Source of the DNA: Lentimicrobiaceae bacterium
GTDB lineage: Bacteria; Bacteroidota; Bacteroidia; Bacteroidales; F082
Length of the DNA stretch: 63,103 nt
NCBI GenBank assembly: GCA_015061295.1
Contig: SUWU01000011.1
Span: 1-63,103, forward strand
Direction of reading: 5' to 3'
Both the position numbers and the translations under genes were made by a program. Below the pieces are notes generated by a model. It worked only from the letters and a program-made list of their open reading frames with translations, was not told the DNA's origin and did no database searches. Shown piece by piece: positions 35,942-45,393 of the stretch. The stretch's first letter is position 1. Each line of letters starts with the position of its first letter.

Positions 35942-35949
35942 CAAATATA
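35942..35949 (-). promoter_or_regulatory. Promoter -7 box (TATATTTG) of the orphan small unit
   Basis: Matches the Bacteroidetes TAnnTTTG consensus on the minus strand. A TTTTTGAC lies 27 nt upstream of it, farther than the usual 19-21 nt, so strength is uncertain. Confidence 0.45.
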
Positions 35950-36045
35950 AAACAATTTTTGATATAATTCTTATGTCAAAAAGAAATAAAAAGACAGACT
36001 ACTACAATAGGAGAAAATTAACTGTTAGCTATTAATTGTTAACTA

Positions 36046-36576
36046 TTAACCACCAACTATCATCTGTCGCTGCCATTCAAAAAGAGCTACTGCAGCAGCG
36101 TGGCTTACATTCAGAGAACGTGTTGGTCCTGGCACGGGGATATATACTATTTTATCACATTGACACAATATCTCTTCTCTTATACCTCTGCTTTCGTTAC
36201 CTACGACAAAAGCTATGTCGTTCGGAAGTTCACTGTCGTAGATACACTCGGCATCGTCACTCGTCTCGATAGCTACAATAGTCTTGTCACCGACAATCTT
36301 TCTCAGATCGTTTTCCTCGGTGTAATACCATTTGATATTATCTTTACTACTCGCAGCGGCTTTCCTAACCTTTGAGAGACTATGTGTTGGAGCAATGCCG
36401 AGGAAACACATCTCCGAAGCCCCTATATTGTCAGCCAACCTAATCATAGAACCCATATTATCAGGCGTCAACAATTGATCTGCAATGATAATAGGACGCG
36501 GAATCCTGTCATATATTTTCTCTGGACAGGTCTCCTTAAATAAATCATTTGATTTTAGATACATTCCACAATTCAT
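36046..36576 (-). CDS. TrmH/SpoU-family RNA 2'-O-methyltransferase
   Basis: SPOUT-class RNA methyltransferase (176 aa). The knot motifs are present: RPIIIADQLLTPDNMGSMIRLADNIGA (motif 1), FVVGNESRGIREEIL (motif 2) and YIPVPGPTRSLNVSHAAAVALFEWQRQM (motif 3). It lacks the N-terminal substrate-binding extension of RlmB, so the target, tRNA or rRNA, is open. It overlaps the mazG gene by 32 nt and is co-transcribed with it. There are conserved starts within the first few residues; the ATG at 36576 is used. Confidence 0.87.
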   Translation of the reverse strand: MNCGMYLKSNDLFKETCPEKIYDRIPRPIIIADQLLTPDNMGSMIRLADNIGASEMCFLGIAPTHSLSKVRKAAASSKDNIKWYYTEENDLRKIVGDKTIVAIETSDDAECIYDSELPNDIAFVVGNESRGIREEILCQCDKIVYIPVPGPTRSLNVSHAAAVALFEWQRQMIVGG

Positions 36577-37378
36577 TCATTTCGTCTAAGCTCATATCAA
36601 CAAGAGACTTCCCCATTTCACGAGCCTTATCCTCAATATAATTAAAACGTTTTCTAAATTTTTTATTAGCCACTTCAAGAGCGTCCATCGGGTTAACCTT
36701 TATAAAACGTGAATAATTGACAAGAGCAAACATCAAGTCACCAAACTCCTCCGTAACACGTTCCTTATTACAATTTCCCGTCTCCTGCTCCCAAACACCT
36801 ACTTCTGCTTTAAGTTCTCTTATCTCCTCCTCCACTTTTTCCCATACCTGTTCTTTATTCTCCCAGTCAAAGCCTACTCCTGCAGCCTTCTCCTGCATAC
36901 GATAAGCCTTCACAAGCTCTGGCAACGCGTTGGGTACCCCACCAAGAACACTTCTGTTATGCTCTTTTGTGAGTTTTATCTTCTCCCAATTGTCGGCTAC
37001 CTCCTCAGCACTTTTCACCGAAGTGTCGCCAAATACATGTGGATGACGTATTATCAACTTCTCACAAATTCCATTAATGACATCATCTATAGTGAATAAA
37101 TTTCTGTCTTCAGCAATGCGAGAATAAAACACTATGTGCATGATAATATCACCAAGTTCTTTTTTAACATCTTGATAATCTTCATCAACAATAGCCTGAC
37201 TCAACTCAAACACCTCTTCTATCGTTAGATGACGCAGACTCTCTATAGTCTGTTTCTTATCCCACGGACATTCTTTTCTAAGACGATCCATAATATCCAA
37301 TAAACGCTGAAAAGATTGTGTTGAACTTTGGCTATTAGCTATTGGCTGCTGACTATTGGTATCTATATTGTTATCCAT
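36545..37378 (-). CDS. mazG: Nucleoside triphosphate pyrophosphohydrolase MazG
   Basis: House-cleaning NTP pyrophosphatase of the double-domain MazG type (277 aa). The first domain has RLRKECPWDKKQTIESLRHLTIEEVFEL and GDIIMHIVFYSRIAED; the second has EEIRELKAE and EFGDLMFALVNYSRF. The ATG at 37378 follows a good promoter box. Residues about 5-22 (SQQPIANSQSSTQSF) are a low-complexity insert coded by the same CAATAGCCAACAGCCAA-type words found in the gene at 52702, so the N-terminus is longer than usual. MazG hydrolyses non-canonical and regulatory nucleotides. Confidence 0.93.
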   Translation of the reverse strand: MDNNIDTNSQQPIANSQSSTQSFQRLLDIMDRLRKECPWDKKQTIESLRHLTIEEVFELSQAIVDEDYQDVKKELGDIIMHIVFYSRIAEDRNLFTIDDVINGICEKLIIRHPHVFGDTSVKSAEEVADNWEKIKLTKEHNRSVLGGVPNALPELVKAYRMQEKAAGVGFDWENKEQVWEKVEEEIRELKAEVGVWEQETGNCNKERVTEEFGDLMFALVNYSRFIKVNPMDALEVANKKFRKRFNYIEDKAREMGKSLVDMSLDEMNELWNVSKIK

Positions 37379-37391
37379 ATATTTTTTTTTG

Positions 37392-37420
37392 CAAAGATAG
37401 AAAAAAGTCAACGAGTCAAC
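37392..37420 (-). promoter_or_regulatory. Promoter of mazG-trmH
   Basis: TATCTTTG (37392-37399, minus strand) is a perfect TAnnTTTG box. GTTGAC repeats about 18 nt upstream (near 37409-37420) can serve as the -33 element; they are part of the dispersed GTCAACGAG repeat. Confidence 0.7.
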
Positions 37421-37477
37421 GAGTCAACATATTTAATTTTTTCAGTTTCTATGACCATAAAATCTTCTTTTTTTTAT

Positions 37478-37485
37478 TAACTTTG
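37478..37485 (+). promoter_or_regulatory. Promoter -7 box directly before the PagL-like gene
   Basis: TAACTTTG ends only 4 nt before the ATG at 37490. If transcription starts 5-8 nt after the box, as usual in Bacteroidetes, the mRNA would be leaderless or nearly so. Confidence 0.55.
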
Positions 37486-37489
37486 CGAT

Positions 37490-38653
37490 ATGAAAAACAA
37501 CAATCATTTTTTTATCATTTTATGCTTCATCTTAATTTTGAGCCTCATTCATTCTGAAGCATCTGCCGTTGAAAACAACGATGGCACGAAGAAGTCGTTT
37601 TCTGTTGATTCACTGATGAAAAACACTGAAGTCGATTTGCGCATCAACTATGGTTTTTTCATACACCATCATTTTGAGATGGCGAGATACCCTAAGCATT
37701 TCCCGATGTTTGAGCTTTCATTGCAGAAACAGACTTATGGCAAGAAGATGTGGCAGTCATATTTCAACTATCCTACTGTCGGCGTGACCGCTTTCTATTC
37801 GAGTCTTGGCAACAATGAGGTTATCGGCAACGCATACGCCATTTATCCATTCATAAGTTATCCTTTCAACAAAAGTAAGATCAACACTTTTGGCTTCAGG
37901 TTTGGTGTCGGTGTCGGATATGTCACAGAGATTTTTCATCCTAAGGAGAACTTTCACAACACATCTATCGGCTCACATGTCAACGCCGCGATAAGCCTCA
38001 CATTTGAATATAAGAGACAAATATCGGAGCATCTCAAACTATCAGCCTTTGCTGGTCTCACACATTTCTCCAATGGATGTTCAAGCAAGCCTAACAACGG
38101 GCTTAACATAATAAACGCAGGTCTCAGCGCATCATACTTTATCAAAGATCAAGAAGAATATATTCATCACCAGAAGATATGCAACTGTGAGTACAGAAGG
38201 TTAAAACCAGAGTTTTATCTCGGATTATCGTATGGCATTAAAAGAATTGAATACGGGCAGAAAGAAGACTTCAGCGTATATAACTTGGAGATTTACATTT
38301 TGGACAGAATCACCAACCTAAGCAAAATCGGTATCGGTTTAGACTTAGTGTCTGACGCCACCGACAAGATAACGTTAAAGAATTTCTATCATGACGAGAA
38401 CGCCAACAATTATACTTTCGCTCAACTGCTGAAACCTGGTGTTAGCATAGCTTATGAACTCTTGATGGGAGAAACATCATTTCTTATCAACTTCGGTTAT
38501 CACCCATGGGGACGCGACATGCGATATGGGCGATGGTATCAGAAATTGGGAGCTAAATTTAATTTTGGAGAACACATCTATGGCAAGATAGCACTCAACA
38601 CTCACTTCGGCGTAGCAGATTTCATTGGTTTCGGATTAGGAATAAGATTATAA
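37490..38653 (+). CDS. Acyloxyacyl hydrolase-like outer-membrane protein (PagL family)
   Basis: Predicted outer-membrane beta-barrel of 387 residues with a signal peptide to about residue 26. The segment FAGLTHFSNGCSSKPNNGLNIINAGL carries the H-x-S-N pattern of PagL-type lipid A 3-O-deacylases and related acyloxyacyl hydrolases. Alternating strands (FGFRFGVGVGYVTEIFHP, HVNAAISLTFEYKRQIS) and the final aromatic-rich strands fit a barrel. It is about twice the length of PagL, as in Bacteroidetes homologues. Whether it deacylates lipid A here is inferred. It is followed 4 nt later by a GIN-domain lipoprotein gene. Confidence 0.78.
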   Translation: MKNNNHFFIILCFILILSLIHSEASAVENNDGTKKSFSVDSLMKNTEVDLRINYGFFIHHHFEMARYPKHFPMFELSLQKQTYGKKMWQSYFNYPTVGVTAFYSSLGNNEVIGNAYAIYPFISYPFNKSKINTFGFRFGVGVGYVTEIFHPKENFHNTSIGSHVNAAISLTFEYKRQISEHLKLSAFAGLTHFSNGCSSKPNNGLNIINAGLSASYFIKDQEEYIHHQKICNCEYRRLKPEFYLGLSYGIKRIEYGQKEDFSVYNLEIYILDRITNLSKIGIGLDLVSDATDKITLKNFYHDENANNYTFAQLLKPGVSIAYELLMGETSFLINFGYHPWGRDMRYGRWYQKLGAKFNFGEHIYGKIALNTHFGVADFIGFGLGIRL

Positions 38654-38657
38654 TATT

Positions 38658-39407
38658 ATGAGAAAGAAGATTATATTTGTACTTACATTATTATCATTGT
38701 TAATATCTGTATCTTCATGTAAAAAGTCGCCACTGACAAACGGGAAAGTCGTGACGGAGACAAGAGAGATTTCGGCTTTCGACACCTTATATTTATATGA
38801 TAATATTGATGTCACTCTCATTTGTTCCGACACATATAAAATAGAAATCACTACAGGAGAAAACCTCATGCCCAACATCATCAGCGAAAGCAATGGTGAG
38901 ATGCTATTGTTAAGAAATGACAATATATGCAATTGGTTGCGAAGCTACGACTGTCCTCTTGAAGCCAAGATTTATTACAAGTCGGGGATAAAATCCATCA
39001 TATATGAGTCGGTAGGAGACTTAACATCAGACACATACATCGGCAACGACACGCTCTCACGTTTTGACTTAAATATTGAGAATGGCTCAGGCAATATCGA
39101 CTTAAAGATAAACAGCGATAATATTTATGTCAAAGCTCACGATGGCACCAACGAAATTAAGATGGAAGGCACAGCAGATTATATCTACATATATCAGATA
39201 GGACTTGGACCTATCGACATTTTAGGACTTCCAACAAAAAAAGCTGACATTTATTCATACGGAAGCAATGACATATACGTCAATTGCAGCAAAATGTTAA
39301 ACGCCAATATTTATGATTTAGGCGATATATATTACAAAGGGCAACCAGAGATTAAATCAAACATATCTCCAGATGCCCTTGGCAAACTCATCTCAATTGA
39401 TAATTAA
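38658..39407 (+). CDS. GIN-domain (DUF2807) lipoprotein
   Basis: A 249-residue lipoprotein; signal peptide with lipobox VSSC (Cys at about 21). The mature protein begins with the typical EISAFDTLYLYDNIDVTLICSDTYKIEI, then contains a beta-helix-like series (YLYDNID, IYYKSG, DLNIENGSGNIDLKINSDNIYVKA) characteristic of the GIN/DUF2807 putative auto-transporter adhesin head. Function is unknown. It is co-directional with the PagL-like gene and convergent with proS. Confidence 0.83.
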   Translation: MRKKIIFVLTLLSLLISVSSCKKSPLTNGKVVTETREISAFDTLYLYDNIDVTLICSDTYKIEITTGENLMPNIISESNGEMLLLRNDNICNWLRSYDCPLEAKIYYKSGIKSIIYESVGDLTSDTYIGNDTLSRFDLNIENGSGNIDLKINSDNIYVKAHDGTNEIKMEGTADYIYIYQIGLGPIDILGLPTKKADIYSYGSNDIYVNCSKMLNANIYDLGDIYYKGQPEIKSNISPDALGKLISIDN

Positions 39408-39483
39408 TTAATAGTTAATCGTTAACAATTAATAATTATTCCATCATTGTTCATTGTTCATTGTACATTGTTCATTACAAACA
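39408..39483. repeat. TTAACAATT / TTCATTG short-word repeats
   Basis: The gap between two convergent genes is filled by degenerate repeats of TTAATAGTTAA, TTAACAATTAA and four TTCATTG(T) units. No clear terminator is visible. Similar words occur near 3034-3060, 36013-36050, 47210-47232 and 48834-48888. Confidence 0.6.
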
Positions 39484-40956
39484 TTAATACGCTCTTGCGA
39501 ATATCACTCTACGTTTTGAAGGCTGTCCTGAATAGATACATTTACCGTCTTCAAGATCGTCATCTAAAGGAATGCAGCGTATTGTAGCTTTTGTCTCTTC
39601 TTTAATCTTCTGTTCAGTCTCAGGAGTACCATCCCAATGAGCATAGACGAACATACTATTTTCTATCTGTTCTTTAAACTCTTCCCAAGTATCGACTTTG
39701 ACAGTTCTTGACTCGCGGAAATTGAGAGCTTTTTGGAAGATATTATTTTGGATCTCTTCGAGGAGATTTGCGATATAATCTTCTATATTATCGATAGTTG
39801 TAGTTGTTTTTTCGAGGGTATCGCGGCGAGCGAGTTCAACGGAGTTATTTTCCACGTCGCGAGGACCTGCTGCTATACGTACAGGCACGCCCTTGAGTTC
39901 CCACTCAGCGAATTTAAAGCCTGGCTTTTGAGTGTCGCGGTCGTCGAACTTCACGCGCATTCTTCTTGCTTCAAGACGTTTCTTAATATCTGAACAATAG
40001 TTAATGACTGTCTCTCTTTGTTCATCAGTCTTATAGATAGGGACGATAACAACTTCAATAGGGGCTATTTTAGGAGGAAGTACGAGACCGTTATCATCGG
40101 AATGCGACATAATGAGAGCGCCCATGAGACGAGTAGAGACGCCCCATGAAGTAGCCCACACATACTCCAACTTATTCTCTTTATTCAAGAACTTAACATC
40201 GAAAGCCTTAGCGAAGTTCTGTGCGAGGAAGTGAGAGGTACCAGCCTGCAAAGCCTTACCATCTTGCATCATCGCCTCGATACAGAATGTCTCTTCAGCG
40301 CCAGCGAAACGTTCGTTAGCCGATTTGATACCACGGATAACAGGAAGTGCCATATATTTCTCGGCAAACTCAGCATAAACATCGAGCATCTTACGAGCTT
40401 CAGCCATAGCCTCTTCGCGGGTGGCGTGAGCAGTGTGACCTTCTTGCCACAAGAACTCAGCAGTGCGGAGGAACAAGCGAGTACGCATCTCCCAACGAAC
40501 CACATTAGCCCATTGATTGACCAAGATAGGAAGGTCGCGATAACTCTTAATCCAATTACGATAAGTATCCCAAATGATAGTCTCCGAAGTAGGACGTACT
40601 ATAAGTTCTTCCTCTAATTTCGCTTCAGGATCGACAACGACACCTGAACCGTTAGGATTATTTTTAAGACGATAATGAGTCACAACAGCACACTCTTTAG
40701 CGAAGCCTTCAACATGACTTGCTTCCTTGCTGAAGAAACTCTTTGGAATAAAGAGAGGGAAATAAGCGTTGACGTGACCTGTATCCTTAAACATTTTATC
40801 GAGAGCGTCACGCATAAACTCCCATATCGCATATCCATAAGGTTTGATAACCATACAACCTCTAACGGCAGAGTTCTCTGCCAAATCAGCCTTTGTAACA
40901 AGATCATTATACCACTGGGAATAATTTTCTTGACGAGATGTTAATTCTTTTGCCAT
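39484..40956 (-). CDS. proS: Prolyl-tRNA synthetase (archaeal/eukaryal-type, ProS3)
   Basis: Charges tRNA-Pro with proline. The 490-residue protein starts [18 protein letters not shown] at 40956 and lacks the bacterial editing insertion, so it is the short ProRS type. Class II motifs are visible: motif 1 region [16 protein letters not shown], motif 2 [25 protein letters not shown], and [23 protein letters not shown]; motif 3 [24 protein letters not shown] is intact. The frame is open upstream to 41121 but that extension crosses the promoter and the start of the divergent gene. Confidence 0.96.
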   Translation of the reverse strand: MAKELTSRQENYSQWYNDLVTKADLAENSAVRGCMVIKPYGYAIWEFMRDALDKMFKDTGHVNAYFPLFIPKSFFSKEASHVEGFAKECAVVTHYRLKNNPNGSGVVVDPEAKLEEELIVRPTSETIIWDTYRNWIKSYRDLPILVNQWANVVRWEMRTRLFLRTAEFLWQEGHTAHATREEAMAEARKMLDVYAEFAEKYMALPVIRGIKSANERFAGAEETFCIEAMMQDGKALQAGTSHFLAQNFAKAFDVKFLNKENKLEYVWATSWGVSTRLMGALIMSHSDDNGLVLPPKIAPIEVVIVPIYKTDEQRETVINYCSDIKKRLEARRMRVKFDDRDTQKPGFKFAEWELKGVPVRIAAGPRDVENNSVELARRDTLEKTTTTIDNIEDYIANLLEEIQNNIFQKALNFRESRTVKVDTWEEFKEQIENSMFVYAHWDGTPETEQKIKEETKATIRCIPLDDDLEDGKCIYSGQPSKRRVIFARAY

Positions 40957-40994
40957 CGTTATTTTGGTATAGTATTTGTATTTTTTCCGAAGCG

Positions 40995-41002
40995 CAAAAA
41001 TA
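40995..41002 (-). promoter_or_regulatory. Promoter -7 box of proS
   Basis: TATTTTTG on the minus strand, 38 nt before the ATG; matches TAnnTTTG. No clear -33 TTTG at the standard spacing. Confidence 0.5.
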
Positions 41003-41044
41003 AGAAATTTTTGCATGTAATTATAACTTAAAAAGAGTATAAAA

Positions 41045-42163
41045 ATGAAACATTTATTTTTTCCACTCATCGCAGGACTATCAATATTAACGTCATGTGC
41101 CACAAGCAACAATGTCATCAAAGACGATGCGTATTATTCTCCATACGACGACAATGACAAGTCGAAAAAAGAGTTGGTTGTCTCAACAGATGGCACATTC
41201 ACCACATCTAAGATAAGCAACAACTCTCAGTACGATTATCAAGCATATTATTCTAAAGACTCATCACAAGAACCAAAGGCTGACCCTTTATATGAAAGAA
41301 CAGAAACCGTCACCGACACTAACGGTGTCGTTTATACCACAACAGAGACTTATTACGACGAAGACTACGCCACACTTATCAGGAAGTTTGGCACTCAATC
41401 TAATTCCTCAACAAGTTATTATGATGAGGAGGAAGACGAAGGATTTTACGGTGGAGGCAATACCAACTTCTACTTTGGAATAGGTTATCCTTACGGATTA
41501 TACACAGGTATCGGCTGGGGTTATCCTTATTACTCATCATATTACAATTGGTATTATAACATGTGGTGGGATCCATTCTACTATCATCACTATTATCCTT
41601 ATTATGGCTACTACTATCCTTATTATCATCATATTTATTATCCTCCTTATTACCCACCTCAATACAAACCAAGTAATGGTCCAAGACCTAATGGCGTAGG
41701 CGGATTACACGTAGCAAACACAGGAAGGAGACCTTCATCGGCGGGCATCGTCACCAACGACAGAAATATAGGCAGACCTTCCAGCAGTGGAGTAAGACCA
41801 TCTGGAAGCAACACAAGACCGAGTAGCGTCTCAAGACCAAGCTCCACTTCACGACCTAACAGCAGCAGCGTCTCGAGACCATCATCATCAGAGCGCAAAT
41901 CATACACACCAGCTAACAGCAACCGTCAGGCTCGATCCAGCTCTGAATATGTAAGACCTAACAACAGCTCTTCTAACAGGAGTTCATCAACGAGTGCGAG
42001 AAACAACAATACAAGTATCAACAGGTCAAGTAGCACAAGTCCTTCAAGAAGCAGCTCAAGCATCAGCCGTCCAAGTAGCAGCTCATCGAGAAGTAGCGGC
42101 TACAGCTCAGGAGCTGGCAGCAGAAGCAGCAGCGGAGGAGGAAGATCTGGTGGAAGAAGATAA
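41045..42163 (+). CDS. Tyr/His-rich lipoprotein with Ser/Arg/Pro-rich tail
   Basis: A 372-residue lipoprotein of unknown function (signal peptide with lipobox LTSC, Cys18). Three parts follow: an acidic region to about residue 135 ending in EEEDEG; an aromatic region (about 140-210) where tyrosine, histidine, tryptophan and proline dominate, for example [19 protein letters not shown]; and a basic tail of repeated SRPSS / RPSSS / SSSR units from about 225 to the end, closing in a glycine-rich stretch. The composition suggests a surface or cell-wall binding protein, but no domain is recognised. It is 12 nt upstream of the FadL-like gene. Confidence 0.75.
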   Translation: MKHLFFPLIAGLSILTSCATSNNVIKDDAYYSPYDDNDKSKKELVVSTDGTFTTSKISNNSQYDYQAYYSKDSSQEPKADPLYERTETVTDTNGVVYTTTETYYDEDYATLIRKFGTQSNSSTSYYDEEEDEGFYGGGNTNFYFGIGYPYGLYTGIGWGYPYYSSYYNWYYNMWWDPFYYHHYYPYYGYYYPYYHHIYYPPYYPPQYKPSNGPRPNGVGGLHVANTGRRPSSAGIVTNDRNIGRPSSSGVRPSGSNTRPSSVSRPSSTSRPNSSSVSRPSSSERKSYTPANSNRQARSSSEYVRPNNSSSNRSSSTSARNNNTSINRSSSTSPSRSSSSISRPSSSSSRSSGYSSGAGSRSSSGGGRSGGRR

Positions 42164-42175
42164 AAATCATATGTC

Positions 42176-43618
42176 ATGAGAAAGTTATTTTTAATATTAT
42201 TAGCAATACTGCCATTCTGCAGCAACAGCCAGAGTCTGTATGATATTTATAATATCTCAACATCATACTATCAAGGCACCGCTAAGAGTATGGCGATGGG
42301 TAACGCTATGGGAGCAGTAGGACAAGACTTCTCAGCCTTAAGCATCAACCCTGCTGGATTGGGACTATTCCGAAAACCAACATTCACATTCACACCTTCA
42401 ATAATAACATCTTACACCAAAAGCCAACTCAACTGCAACGAGGCCATCGACAGCAAAGCTAAACTATCCGTCAACAACTTCGGTTATGTTGGTATCAACG
42501 AAACAGGAGAAAACATCATCACCTGGGCTGTCGGTATGAACAGGACCAACAATTATAATAACAGTATCTATATCGATGGTTATAACGACAACACATCATT
42601 GGTTGATGCGTATTTCCTTGAGATTATGGATAACGGCATTACAAACGATGAGGATCTAAGACTATATTCTCCAAGTTACATCTATCCTTTATGGCAGACA
42701 TATATCATCAACTTTGAACAAGACGGACTTTATACTCCTATACCGTTAGGCACTATAAGACAACAGAAAGGTGTCAACTCATGGGGAGGCACCAACGAAT
42801 GGACAATATCAACAAGCATAAATTTCAACGACAAGATATTCTTCGGTGTCTCTATCAATTTGCCTTATGTATATAGCAGAAGATACACCGAGTATAAAGA
42901 AGATTGGACTTATAACAACAGAGCCGAGTCGTGGCTACAGGAAGAGACATTATCTACCACAGGATGGGGCGTCAATGGAAAGATCGGACTTATCGCCTTC
43001 CCTGCTAAATGGTTACGCTTAGGCGCAGCCTTCCACACTCCAACAGCCTACGAACTCACCGACACATGGAAAACGCAGACATTGTCTCACATAGAAGGTA
43101 TCGATTATCAATATTTCGCCGAGACACAATACTTCCATTACTCCATGATGACACCTATGAGAGCCAATGCCAGCGCTGCTTTCATATTTGGCAACTTCGG
43201 GATGATAACAGCCGACTGCGAATACGTTGACTATGGAACCATGAGATTATCGTCATACGACTACGACTATAACGATTACAACGACATTATATCTGAGACC
43301 TTCAAACCTACTATGAACCTGAGATTAGGTACCGAATGGCGTTATAAAAACATGTGCTTCAGAGGTGGATACTCTCTCTATGGAAGCCCCTACGGAATAA
43401 AAGAAAACGACTATTGCAGAAACGCCTTATCTTGTGGTATCGGCTACACACAACGTCTCTTAACTATAGACATTGCTTATGTGTTCGCCACACAAAAACA
43501 TCAATATAACTTATACTCACAATATACCAACTATTACACCGAACTACCCGATAATAACGTAATAGAAAGAAATGACTTCCACAACATAGTGGTGTCTTTA
43601 AAACTTAGGTTATATTAA
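42176..43618 (+). CDS. FadL/OmpP1/TodX-family outer-membrane protein
   Basis: Outer-membrane transport barrel (480 aa). Signal peptide to about residue 19, then the family's typical N-terminal hatch segment STSYYQGTAKSMAMGNAMGAVGQDFSALSINPAGLGLFRKPTFTFTP, including the NPAGL motif. Amphipathic strands continue to the C-terminus, which ends in the aromatic-alternating VVSLKLRLY. Family members move hydrophobic compounds across the outer membrane. A bidirectional terminator follows. It may share a transcript with the preceding lipoprotein. Confidence 0.87.
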   Translation: MRKLFLILLAILPFCSNSQSLYDIYNISTSYYQGTAKSMAMGNAMGAVGQDFSALSINPAGLGLFRKPTFTFTPSIITSYTKSQLNCNEAIDSKAKLSVNNFGYVGINETGENIITWAVGMNRTNNYNNSIYIDGYNDNTSLVDAYFLEIMDNGITNDEDLRLYSPSYIYPLWQTYIINFEQDGLYTPIPLGTIRQQKGVNSWGGTNEWTISTSINFNDKIFFGVSINLPYVYSRRYTEYKEDWTYNNRAESWLQEETLSTTGWGVNGKIGLIAFPAKWLRLGAAFHTPTAYELTDTWKTQTLSHIEGIDYQYFAETQYFHYSMMTPMRANASAAFIFGNFGMITADCEYVDYGTMRLSSYDYDYNDYNDIISETFKPTMNLRLGTEWRYKNMCFRGGYSLYGSPYGIKENDYCRNALSCGIGYTQRLLTIDIAYVFATQKHQYNLYSQYTNYYTELPDNNVIERNDFHNIVVSLKLRLY

Positions 43619-43661
43619 AAAAGAAAGGAGGCTGCCATCAGACAACCTCCTTCTTTTTTTT
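43617..43661. terminator. Bidirectional terminator
   Basis: AAGGAGG (43625-43631) pairs with CCTCCTT (43646-43652), with an inner CTG/CAG pair, flanked by A-rich sequence on the left and T8 on the right. It serves the FadL-like gene (+) and the zinc-ribbon gene (-). Confidence 0.75.
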
Positions 43662-43675
43662 GTAAATCTATCCTA

Positions 43676-44470
43676 TCATTTAACCTCATCATTCTTGTAT
43701 AAATCAACGATTTCTTGGTCAACTAAGATACGTCCGCAGTATTCACAAACGATGATTTTCTTGTGCATACAAATGTCGAGTTGATGTTGTGGAGGAATCT
43801 TATTGAAGCATCCACCGCAAGCATCACGTTCTATCTGAACAACAGCCAAACCATTGCGAGCATTTTTTCTGATACGCTTATAAGCTGTAAGTAAGCGTTC
43901 CTCAATAAGTTGCTCACTCTCTTTAGAACGAGCCATCAATTCTTCTTCTTCTTTTTCAGTCTCTTCAACTATTGACGACAACTCCGACTTCTTGAGTTCT
44001 AAATCGTTTTTACGTTCTTCCAAGCGGCTGTTAGTATCTGCCAACGACACTTTCAACATCTCTGATTTCTTTGTACACTCGTTGATACGTTTCTCACAAA
44101 GTTGAATATCCAATGATTGATATTCTATTTCTTTTGTCAATGATTCGTATTCACGATTGTTACGAACGTTATTTTGTTGTTCTTCATATTTTTTGATAAG
44201 AGCAGTAGCTTCTTTTATTTTGGTTTTATAAGCAACGATGTCTTTTGCAAATTTCTCTAACTCTTCATTATATTTGGCGATACGAGTCTCCATACCAGCG
44301 ATGTCATCTTCCAAATCTTGAACCTCTAACGGCAACTCACCACGTATGATACGGATCTTATCTATCTTTGAATCAATCTGTTGTAAAGTATATAATTCGA
44401 TAAGTTTTCTTTCAACAGTGATTTCTACTTGTTCTTCAGCTTCGTTTAGTTTTACTTTATTTTCTTCCAT
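43676..44470 (-). CDS. Coiled-coil protein with C-terminal zinc ribbon (CT398/CdsZ-like)
   Basis: A 264-residue protein: a long coiled coil from about residue 30 to 200 (QQIDSKIDKIRIIRGELP ... KEEEELMARSKESEQLIEERLL) and a C4 zinc ribbon CGGCFNKIPP ... CEYCGRILVD (C-x2-C, C-x2-C). This is the architecture of the CT398/CdsZ and HP0958-like family, proposed to act as a hub for secretion, sigma-factor or RNA-related partners. It lies 18 nt after the Nif3 gene, a common pairing in bacteria. Confidence 0.88.
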   Translation of the reverse strand: MEENKVKLNEAEEQVEITVERKLIELYTLQQIDSKIDKIRIIRGELPLEVQDLEDDIAGMETRIAKYNEELEKFAKDIVAYKTKIKEATALIKKYEEQQNNVRNNREYESLTKEIEYQSLDIQLCEKRINECTKKSEMLKVSLADTNSRLEERKNDLELKKSELSSIVEETEKEEEELMARSKESEQLIEERLLTAYKRIRKNARNGLAVVQIERDACGGCFNKIPPQHQLDICMHKKIIVCEYCGRILVDQEIVDLYKNDEVK

Positions 44471-44488
44471 ATATTTAAAATTTAATTA

Positions 44489-45301
44489 TCATACAAAATA
44501 ATGAACCGAGTTAGTTTTCACACTCGAAATTTGAACTGCAAATTTAGGATTTTTTTTGAGAATAATATCAGCAAATAATTGTTTTGTGAACTGTTCAGTT
44601 TCAAAATGTCCTGCATCGACGATAAGTATCTCATTATCAGCTTCAAAAAAGTCATGATATTTTAAATCAGCTGTCAAATAAACATCAGCTGCACAACGTT
44701 TTGCATCATTAATCAAGAAGGAACCAGAGCCTCCACAAATCGCTACTTTTCTTATATTTTTGTTTAACAATTTTGAATGACGTATTGATGGAACATTTAA
44801 TTTTTCCTTAATCATTTTTAAGAAATCCAACTCCGACATTTCATTCTCCAACACACCTATCATTCCGCTGCCTATTTGAGTCGCCGAGTCATCGAGTCGC
44901 CAAGTCGCTGAGTTGTTGAGATGCAATATATTCAAATCCCTCAAACCGAGTTTCTCTGCCAAGACACGATTTACACCATAAAAGCTATTATCGATATTGG
45001 TGTGCATTGCTGCGATAGAAATATCGTGTTTTATAGCTTTCATTATCATCTTTCCTGTAGCGTCGTCGGCAAGAATATTTTTCACACCCTTAAAAATCAA
45101 AGGATGATGACTAATTATCATGTGAAATGAATTATCGATCGCCTCGTCAATAACTTCTTCAGTAACGTCTAACGATAGCAAGACTTTATCAACCAAAGCG
45201 TTAGAATCGCCAATGAGAAGACCAGAATTATCGTACGACTCCTGCCAACACAAAGGAGCTTCCTCTGTTATACAACTCAATATTTCTGAAACTTTAAGCA
45301 T
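44489..45301 (-). CDS. Nif3-like dinuclear metal-centre protein
   Basis: NIF3/YbgI family protein (270 aa) of unknown molecular role, related to GTP cyclohydrolase type 2 folds. Metal-binding motifs are ISHHPLIFKG, HTNIDNSFYGVN and VDAGHFETEQF. It lacks the extra PII-like central domain found in longer homologues. Between LNIL and GSGMIG lies HLNNSATWRLDDSATQ, coded by GAGTCGCCAAGTCGCTGAG-type repeats at about 44876-44925; this looks like an in-frame repeat insertion into a surface loop. A TATCTTAG sequence upstream (about 45315-45322) is a one-mismatch -7 box. Confidence 0.9.
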   Translation of the reverse strand: MLKVSEILSCITEEAPLCWQESYDNSGLLIGDSNALVDKVLLSLDVTEEVIDEAIDNSFHMIISHHPLIFKGVKNILADDATGKMIMKAIKHDISIAAMHTNIDNSFYGVNRVLAEKLGLRDLNILHLNNSATWRLDDSATQIGSGMIGVLENEMSELDFLKMIKEKLNVPSIRHSKLLNKNIRKVAICGGSGSFLINDAKRCAADVYLTADLKYHDFFEADNEILIVDAGHFETEQFTKQLFADIILKKNPKFAVQISSVKTNSVHYFV

Positions 45302-45368
45302 TTTTATTTTTTTTGCTAAGATACATTTTTTTATTGATTATTAACTTGTTTTAGAAAAAAAATAATCG

Positions 45369-45376
45369 TACATTTG
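45369..45376 (+). promoter_or_regulatory. Promoter -7 box of lpxK-lpxH
   Basis: TACATTTG matches TAnnTTTG and lies 17 nt before the ATG at 45394. This placement supports that ATG over the GTG at 45379, which would lie only 2 nt after the box. Confidence 0.6.
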
Positions 45377-45393
45377 TTGTGCAGATTTCAATC

